From NCBI GenBank assembly GCA_013816105.1, contig JACDEY010000078.1:1-6040 (forward strand): a stretch of DNA of 6,040 nucleotides, in the 5' to 3' direction. Below, piece after piece: positions 1 to 3,527 of the stretch. Made by a program: the position numbers and the translations under genes. The first letter of the stretch is position 1. Every line of letters begins with the position of its first letter. The notes beneath the pieces were generated by a model that saw only the letters and a program-made list of their open reading frames with translations, made no database searches and was not told the origin of the DNA. The stretch is from Actinomycetota bacterium. Lineage in GTDB: Bacteria; Actinomycetota; UBA4738.

Positions 1-295
1 GCATGAGGAAGTCGCTGCGCTTGCTCCCCGAGTCCCAGCCTCCCCCGTGGATGAGGATCACGGCGGGATAGGTGTTCCCGGCCGGAGGCATGTACACGTC
101 GAGCGTGATGGGGTGGTTGGGGTCCTACTGGGAGATGTAGAAGGTCTTTTAGGTCCTGCCGCACAGGCGGTTGGTGTTCTCCTGACAGCTTCCGAACGCC
201 TGGGTATCTTCTGGCTCCGCTGCGGCCGGCGAAGGGGAGATCGCCGCAGCCATGACGACCACCACCAAGCCGAGGCCCTCGACGACCCTACGCAT
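1..295 (-). pseudogene. Secreted alpha/beta hydrolase (esterase/lipase-like), interrupted by two stops, 3' end outside window
   Basis: Read on the minus strand from ATG at 295. Residues 1-26 form a signal peptide: MRR, then a hydrophobic core around GLGLVVVVMAAA, then an AAA cleavage site before E27, so the product would be exported. The same frame later reads LDVYMPPAG (65-73), YPAVILIHGGGWDSGSK (76-92) and SDFLM at the window edge. HGGGW (83-87) is the oxyanion-hole motif of the esterase/lipase branch of alpha/beta hydrolases; the catalytic Ser, Asp and His would lie beyond base 1. The frame is broken by TAA (149-151, codon 49) and TAG (125-127, codon 57), yet homology continues in the same frame after both, so these are substitutions and not a frameshift. 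Each could come from a Tyr codon by one base change. The start has a strong ribosome binding site, so expression signals look intact. A sequencing error is the alternative. Substrate unknown. Confidence 0.8.
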
Positions 296-301
296 CCGGT
301 G

Positions 302-308
302 CTTCCTC
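302..308 (-). promoter_or_regulatory. Ribosome binding site of the hydrolase gene
   Basis: GAGGAAG on the minus strand, six bases before the ATG at 295. It fixes the start that gives a clean signal peptide. The longer minus-strand frame reaching back to 829 is not supported, because it would run through the YihY coding sequence. Confidence 0.7.
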
Positions 309-326
309 AAACGGCCCCCCCATTGA

Positions 327-964
327 ATGAATGACGCCGAGCGGAGCGTATCAGAGGCGTGGATTACTCTGCCGGTCCCGAATCCGACGACATTCGCGAA
401 GAACATCGACACGATCCAGGGCAGCGGGATCGCCCTGGCCATTGGGGTCGTCGGGGCCCTGTGGGGCGGTCTCGGGGTGACGGCGGCGGCCCAGAACGCC
501 AAGAACGAGATCTGGGACGTGCCCCGGAAGGACCGGCCCAACTTCGTCGAATCGAAGCTCCGGGGGCTCCTGATCCTGGCGGTGCTGGGCTCGGCGACGA
601 TCGTCTCCACCGTTCTCGCCGCCTTCGCCTCTGCCGGGGGAGCGTTCTTCCGTTCAAGGTCCTGGGGCTGGCCGGCTCGTTCCTGGCGAACCTGGCCGTC
701 TTCCTGATCTCGTTTCGGATACTCACCGACCGGGATCTCTCGTGGAGGGACGTGCTGCCCGGCACCATCGTGGCCTCGGTGTTGTGGGGCATCGCCCAGG
801 TGGCGGGGGGCTACTACGTGAACAACCAAGTGAAGGGGCCCAGCGACACGTACGGCTTCTTCGGGGTCGTCATCGGCCTCATCGCGTGGTTGTACCTCGG
901 TGCCACGATCACGTTCTACTCGGCCGAGATCAACGTCCTGCGGGCCAAGCGTTTGTGGCCGAGG
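327..964 (+). pseudogene. YihY/BrkB-family inner-membrane protein, 5'-truncated and frameshifted
   Basis: The family (Virul_fac_BrkB, often mislabelled ribonuclease BN) consists of multi-pass membrane proteins of poorly known function. Frame 1 (327 to about 649) reads GSGIALAIGVVGALWGGLGV, then AAQNAKNEIWDVPRKDRPNF, both typical of the central family region, followed by a membrane segment LLILAVLGSATIVSTVL. Near 645-650 the homology moves to another frame: LPFKVLGLAGSFLANLAVFL, then LPGTIVASVLWGIAQVAGGYY, FGVVIGLIAWLYLGATITFY and SAEINVLRAKRLWPR, a standard family C-terminal region. One missing base between 649 and 650 would restore GAFLPFKVLG. The first roughly 90-100 residues with the first membrane helices are absent: a stop (324-326) lies directly before the first ATG and homology begins near 345. 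After codon 964 no frame continues convincingly; the original frame stops at 1038-1040. Non-functional unless the breaks are sequence errors. Confidence 0.85.
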
Positions 965-1290
965 AGGAGAACGACTGGGAGAACGCGGCCGAGGCCTGCT
1001 TGCCGGCGCCTGCGAGCGGGACCGCGAGCTGCCGCTGTAGCTGCGGCCCCAGCTGGGATACGTTTGGAAGGATATCGAGGTAGGCCACTCCGAGTGACAG
1101 ACTCAACGCAGCCTCTCGATCTCGAGTGGCAAACGGGACCTCCGGGGGAAAGAGAAAAGGAGCCGATCCGGGATGGATCGACTCCCTCAGCTGTCCTGAC
1201 AGGGCGGCGCTTCGCCGACGCGGTTCAGTTTCATGGGAACGAGGTCGCCCATGTGCGCCAGACGGCTCAGGGCCTCCGGGCCGACGTCGT
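965..1290. other. Stretch without recognisable gene between two pseudogenes
   Basis: One plus frame stays open across this stretch, but its translation is rich in Arg, Pro and Gly and I recognise no motif. The first 75 bases may hold the decayed C-terminal tail of the YihY-like protein, since a frame ending ERDRELPL stops at 1040. The last 100 bases may contain degraded integrase sequence, but the usual helix with the first catalytic Arg (the TGLRRGE-type motif) is not visible in any plus frame. I saw no promoter, terminator or copy of the tRNA 3' end here. Confidence 0.5.
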
Positions 1291-1772
1291 GCGGACCCTT
1301 CGGGACAGGAAGAACCCTCCCGAGACCTGCGGGGTGGTCGTGTTCCAGGCGCCGAAGACGAAGAGGTCCCGGCGCCAGGTCCCGGTCCCTCCGTTCGCCG
1401 CCGGGGTCCTCCGCCGGCACCGCCGAACGCAGGCAGAGCGCCGCCTACTCGTCGGCCCCGAGTGGTGCGACCACGACCTGATCGTCGAGCGGGGCGACGG
1501 CCAGCCGCTGGTGACTCAGGGACGCCTCCCACTCGTTCGCGCGGTTCGCCCGCCGGCATGGTTTCGCGGGCCTGCGGTTCCACGACCTTCGCCACGGGTA
1601 CGCGACCCTGATGCTTGTAGGCGGGGAGGATCTGAAGGTCGTGAGCGAGCTCCTCGGCCACACCACCATCGGCATCACGGCGGACATCTACCAGGACGTC
1701 ATCCCGCAGCTGAAGCGGAGCGCGGCAGAGCGCCTGGACCGCGTGATCGGAGGGGCCGGCCCGGCCCTGTGA
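1290..1772 (+). pseudogene. Tyrosine recombinase (phage-type integrase) catalytic domain, 5'-truncated and frameshifted
   Basis: Tyrosine recombinases cut and rejoin DNA at attachment sites of phages and integrative elements. The first frame reads VVVFQAPKTKRSRRQVPVPP (from about 1334) and then AERRLLVGPEW, typical of the beta-sheet region and following helix. Near 1517-1521 the homology moves to a second frame: DASHSFARFARRHGFAGLRF, then HDLRHGYATLML, ELLGHTTIGITADIYQDV and a tail ending AGPAL at TGA 1770-1772. One extra base (such as G1520) explains the shift. Catalytic residues visible are His 1581 and Arg 1590 of HxxR, His 1659 of LLGH, and the nucleophile Tyr 1689 in DIYQDV. The box I Arg, core-binding domain and N-terminal SAM-like domain are missing, so the protein cannot be active. 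The left limit is approximate. The gene points at the 3' end of tRNA-Glu, 43 bases away, the usual place for an integrase next to its attachment site. Confidence 0.9.
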
Positions 1773-1786
1773 CCAACTCTGTGACC
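1767..1786 (+). repeat. Short direct repeat CTGTGACC
   Basis: CTGTGACC occurs at 1767-1774 and again at 1779-1786, a 12-base period. The first copy carries the TGA stop of the integrase remnant. In the neighbouring frame the two copies encode CDQLCD, a repeat like those at the tails of some integrases, so this may be part of the original coding end and not a binding site. Confidence 0.45.
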
Positions 1787-1815
1787 GGATTCGGCAAACT
1801 CGCTGGTAAGAGGGG

Positions 1816-1888
1816 TAGTCCCAACGGGGTTCGAACCCGTGTCTCCACCTTGAGAGGGTGGTGTCCTGGGCCTCTAGACGATGGGACC
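1816..1888 (-). tRNA. tRNA-Glu (anticodon CTC)
   Basis: All arms can be folded by eye on the minus strand. The acceptor stem is GGTCCCA with TGGGACT (first pair G-U) followed by discriminator A. The D stem is GTCT with GGAC around a nine-base loop. The anticodon stem is CCACC with GGTGG, with loop CTCTCAA and anticodon CTC at 1852-1854, reading GAG. The T stem is ACGGG with CCCGT around TTCGAAC. The gene is 73 bases and intact, and the 3' CCA is not encoded (CCCC follows the discriminator), so CCA would be added enzymatically. Its 3' end faces the integrase remnant, making it the probable attachment site of the former element. I saw no terminator hairpin with a T run after it. Confidence 0.95.
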
Positions 1889-1905
1889 GACTGACGCGGC
1901 CAGCG

Positions 1906-1911
1906 ATTATC
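1906..1911 (-). promoter_or_regulatory. Putative -10 element of the tRNA-Glu gene
   Basis: GATAAT on the minus strand, one base from the TATAAT consensus, standing 17 bases before the first base of the tRNA and giving a leader of about ten bases. No good -35 hexamer is visible at 16-18 bases spacing. Confidence 0.5.
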
Positions 1912-1921
1912 CCAGGGCTGC

Positions 1922-1933
1922 GCCGCCGGCGGC
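1922..1933. repeat. Perfect 12-base palindrome between tRNA and lipid kinase promoters
   Basis: GCCGCCGGCGGC is its own reverse complement. It lies between the divergent putative -10 elements of tRNA-Glu (1906-1911) and the kinase (1954-1959). It could be an operator or only GC-rich chance symmetry. Confidence 0.4.
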
Positions 1934-1953
1934 ACGCTGTGCAGTCGGGCCGC

Positions 1954-1959
1954 TACTAT
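1954..1959 (+). promoter_or_regulatory. Putative -10 element of the lipid kinase gene
   Basis: TACTAT fits the actinobacterial TAnnnT pattern and is conspicuous in very GC-rich surroundings. Transcription would begin near 1966-1967, exactly at a GTG codon. No convincing -35 hexamer is seen. Confidence 0.45.
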
Positions 1960-1966
1960 CCCGGTC

Positions 1967-1993
1967 GTGATCGACGCCGCATCACGCTCGTGA
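1967..1993 (+). CDS. Possible leaderless upstream micro-ORF (8 codons)
   Basis: GTG at 1967 opens the frame (M/V)IDAASRS, ending at TGA 1991-1993. The start codon sits at the transcript start predicted from TACTAT at 1954-1959, so it could be translated without a leader. Its stop overlaps the GTG at 1990 of the kinase frame as GTGA, the arrangement used for translational coupling. This is inference from spacing only; an eight-codon frame easily arises by chance. Confidence 0.25.
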   Translation: MIDAASRS

Positions 1994-2913
1994 GCAGCCC
2001 GTTCGGCCCCATGGTTCTAATCGTCAACCCGGTTTCGGGCCGCGGGAAGGTGGGCCGGGAGCTGCCGGAGGTGGAACGGGCGCTGAGCTCCCTGGACCTC
2101 CGGTATCGAGTGGTTCGCACGAGCGGCCCCGGCGACGCGACGCGGGCGGCGCGGGACGCGCTCGAGGGCGGGGAGCGCTTCGTCGTCGCGATGGGAGGCG
2201 ACGGCACCGTCCACGAGGTCGTGAACGGCATGCTCCCTGACCAACCCCTCGCCGACGGGGCGGTGCTCGGCGTGATCGCCGCCGGGTCGGGCTGCGACTT
2301 CGTGCGGACGTTCGGCCTTCCCGGCGACGCCGTCCGCGCGGCGGGTCACCTCGCAGGGGAGAACACCATGCCGCTCGACGTGGGGAAGGTGACGTATGCC
2401 GACGACGACGGCGCGCGCCTCTCCCGGTACTTCCCCAACATCGCCGAGGCGGGCTTGGGCGGGTCCGTTGTTGCGCGCGCCGAGCGGCTGCCCAGGTTCT
2501 TCGGCCGCTCGCGGTACTTCTTCGGCTTCTGGCTGACCCTCCCGAGGTTCAAGCGGGTCCGAATGAACGTTCGCGCCGGCGCGAGGAAGACGTTCGAGGG
2601 CGAAGCCCACAACCTCGTGGTCGCCAACTGCCAGTACTACGGAGGTGGGATGAAGATCTCGCCGCGCTCCTGGCCGAGTGACATGGCCCTGGACGCCCTC
2701 GTGTTCAACGGCCCGAAGTCCGACTCGTTCACGATCCTGCCCAAGGTCTACCGCGGGGACCACCTGCCGCACAGGAACATCATCGAGTTCAAGAGCCGGA
2801 GGATCGAGGTGGAGAGCGAGTGGCCCCTGCGGATCGAGGCGGACGGCGAGGTGCTCGGCTGGACCCCGGCGACGTTCGAGGTGGTACCGCACCCGCTGCG
2901 GCTGAAGCTCTGA
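1990..2913 (+). CDS. Lipid kinase of the diacylglycerol kinase catalytic (DagK/YegS-like) family
   Basis: Predicted to use ATP to phosphorylate a membrane lipid such as diacylglycerol, at the cytoplasmic membrane surface. Numbering from ATG 2011 (300 residues, a normal family length): VLIVNPVSGRGK at 2-13 is the first nucleotide-binding strand and loop; GGDGTVHEVVNG at 62-73 is the family signature; AAGSGCDF at 90-97 matches the G[TS]xNDF motif with Cys where Asn is usual; GGGMKISP at 211-218; ADGE at 277-280 supplies the conserved C-terminal acid; and the protein ends with PHPLRLKL. The usual DDG near 222-226 reads SDM. The start is uncertain: neither GTG 1990 nor ATG 2011 has a Shine-Dalgarno sequence. 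I chose 1990 for its GTGA overlap with the micro-ORF; it adds seven residues. Longer forms would run into the tRNA gene. It converges with the next gene across 19 bases. The exact lipid substrate cannot be read from sequence. Confidence 0.92.
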   Translation: MSSPFGPMVLIVNPVSGRGKVGRELPEVERALSSLDLRYRVVRTSGPGDATRAARDALEGGERFVVAMGGDGTVHEVVNGMLPDQPLADGAVLGVIAAGSGCDFVRTFGLPGDAVRAAGHLAGENTMPLDVGKVTYADDDGARLSRYFPNIAEAGLGGSVVARAERLPRFFGRSRYFFGFWLTLPRFKRVRMNVRAGARKTFEGEAHNLVVANCQYYGGGMKISPRSWPSDMALDALVFNGPKSDSFTILPKVYRGDHLPHRNIIEFKSRRIEVESEWPLRIEADGEVLGWTPATFEVVPHPLRLKL

Positions 2914-2932
2914 GTCCCGGGTTCGTGGAAGG

Positions 2933-3364
2933 TCAGGTGCCCCGATACTTCGTGAGCCGAACGACCGTACCCGGGTGGAGGCGCGTTCCCTTTCGGATCT
3001 GGACCTCGTCCATCAACGCCATCATTAGGGGGATTCCGTGTCCGCCCTCCACCTCCAACTCGGGGATGGGGATGCGCCGGCCGAACAGACCGTCGTCCTC
3101 GACCTCCACCTCGACCCGGTCGGGAAAAAGGATGCATGTAACTCGGATGTCCACCGTCGCCGTGTGCTGCAGCGAGTTCGCGCACGCCTCCGACACCGCG
3201 AGCACGAGGTCGTCCGTGGCGGCCCTTTCCAGGCCGGAGTCGGCGACGGATTCCCGCAGGAACCGGCGGATCCGGTACAGGGCGGAGGGGTGGGCGGGGA
3301 ATGTCCGGTCCCTCGCGCTCGCCGTGGGCGGCGGATGCGGCTTCATGGCGCGAGGAGTTTCCAA
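2933..3364 (-). CDS. RsbW-like anti-sigma factor / serine kinase (HATPase_c_2)
   Basis: A 143-residue protein made of a single GHKL ATPase fold, as in RsbW and SpoIIAB. Such proteins bind a sigma factor and phosphorylate a STAS-domain antagonist in the cytoplasm. Motifs: N box with Glu59 and Asn63 in SEACANSLQH; G1 box Asp90-x-Gly92 in VEVEDDGLFG; G2 box GGHGIPLMMALMDEV from 107. The last part, GTVVRLTKYRGT, is the final strand. The start is TTG at 3364, because GGAGGG at 3371-3376 stands six bases before it; ATG at 3346 (residue 7) is the alternative and lacks a well-spaced site. No sigma factor or STAS gene adjoins it: its neighbours are the convergent lipid kinase and the divergent lipoprotein. 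It is therefore an orphan regulator, and its partner and signal are unknown. No terminator is visible in the 19 bases after its stop. Confidence 0.88.
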   Translation of the reverse strand: METPRAMKPHPPPTASARDRTFPAHPSALYRIRRFLRESVADSGLERAATDDLVLAVSEACANSLQHTATVDIRVTCILFPDRVEVEVEDDGLFGRRIPIPELEVEGGHGIPLMMALMDEVQIRKGTRLHPGTVVRLTKYRGT

Positions 3365-3370
3365 CGGTTC

Positions 3371-3376
3371 CCCTCC
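3371..3376 (-). promoter_or_regulatory. Ribosome binding site deciding the TTG start of the RsbW-like gene
   Basis: GGAGGG on the minus strand, six bases before TTG 3364. It overlaps the palindrome CTCCCGGGAG at 3373-3382, so pairing within that palindrome could in principle limit access to it. Confidence 0.65.
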
Positions 3377-3515
3377 CGGGAGTCCGTGACGATACTATCC
3401 GAGAGATAGTCTGGAAGAACTAGTTCCCCCAGAGGGACCCCCTGAATCCTCTCCCACGTCACCGCGGGCGCGGTATCCTTGCCCGGTCGTTCTGGCCGCC
3501 CCGAACAAGAACCCT

Positions 3516-3522
3516 GGAAGGA
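3516..3522 (+). promoter_or_regulatory. Ribosome binding site of the lipoprotein gene
   Basis: GGAAGGA, five bases before GTG 3528. It selects this GTG, which gives a typical lipoprotein signal peptide. Confidence 0.75.
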
Positions 3523-3527
3523 CCGAC

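Larger units (their letters stand above)
3365..3527. promoter_or_regulatory. Divergent intergenic region with several palindromes
   Basis: This region must hold the starts of both the RsbW-like gene (minus) and the lipoprotein gene (plus). It contains three perfect inverted repeats: CTCCCGGGAG (3373-3382), ACTATC-N5-GATAGT (3394-3410) and GAACTAGTTC (3417-3426). An imperfect one, CAGAGGG-A-CCCCCTG, lies at 3429-3443. A minus-strand TAGTAT (3393-3398) is a possible -10 for the RsbW-like gene. On the plus strand TACTAT (3393-3398) and TATCCT (3474-3479) are possible -10 elements. I saw no good -35 boxes. The repeats could be operator sites for a dimeric regulator or elements of a leader RNA; neither is shown. 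Confidence 0.5.

Noticed and set aside
125..151. Recoding of TAA and TAG as sense codons in the hydrolase
   Set aside because: The stops cluster with other gene damage on this side, and the intact genes show no internal stops, so decay or sequence error is simpler.
149..829. Minus-strand frame of 226 codons as a full gene
   Set aside because: Only its last 48 codons are real (the hydrolase signal peptide region). The rest is antisense to the YihY-like coding sequence.
359..1894. One plus-strand open frame of 511 codons as a single fusion protein
   Set aside because: It joins the second half of a YihY-like protein, unrecognisable sequence and part of an integrase, and ends inside the tRNA. 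It is open only because stops are rare in this GC-rich DNA.
1858..1989. Longer N-terminal extension of the lipid kinase from ATG 1858
   Set aside because: This start lies inside the tRNA-Glu gene on the opposite strand, and the added residues show no family similarity.
2017..2892. Minus-strand open frame of 291 codons opposite the lipid kinase
   Set aside because: It is antisense to a gene with clear kinase motifs. Its low-complexity composition and absence of motifs or a ribosome binding site mark it as a shadow.
2914..2932. Bidirectional terminator between the convergent kinase and RsbW-like genes
   Set aside because: No stem-loop with a T run could be found in these 19 bases or just beyond them.
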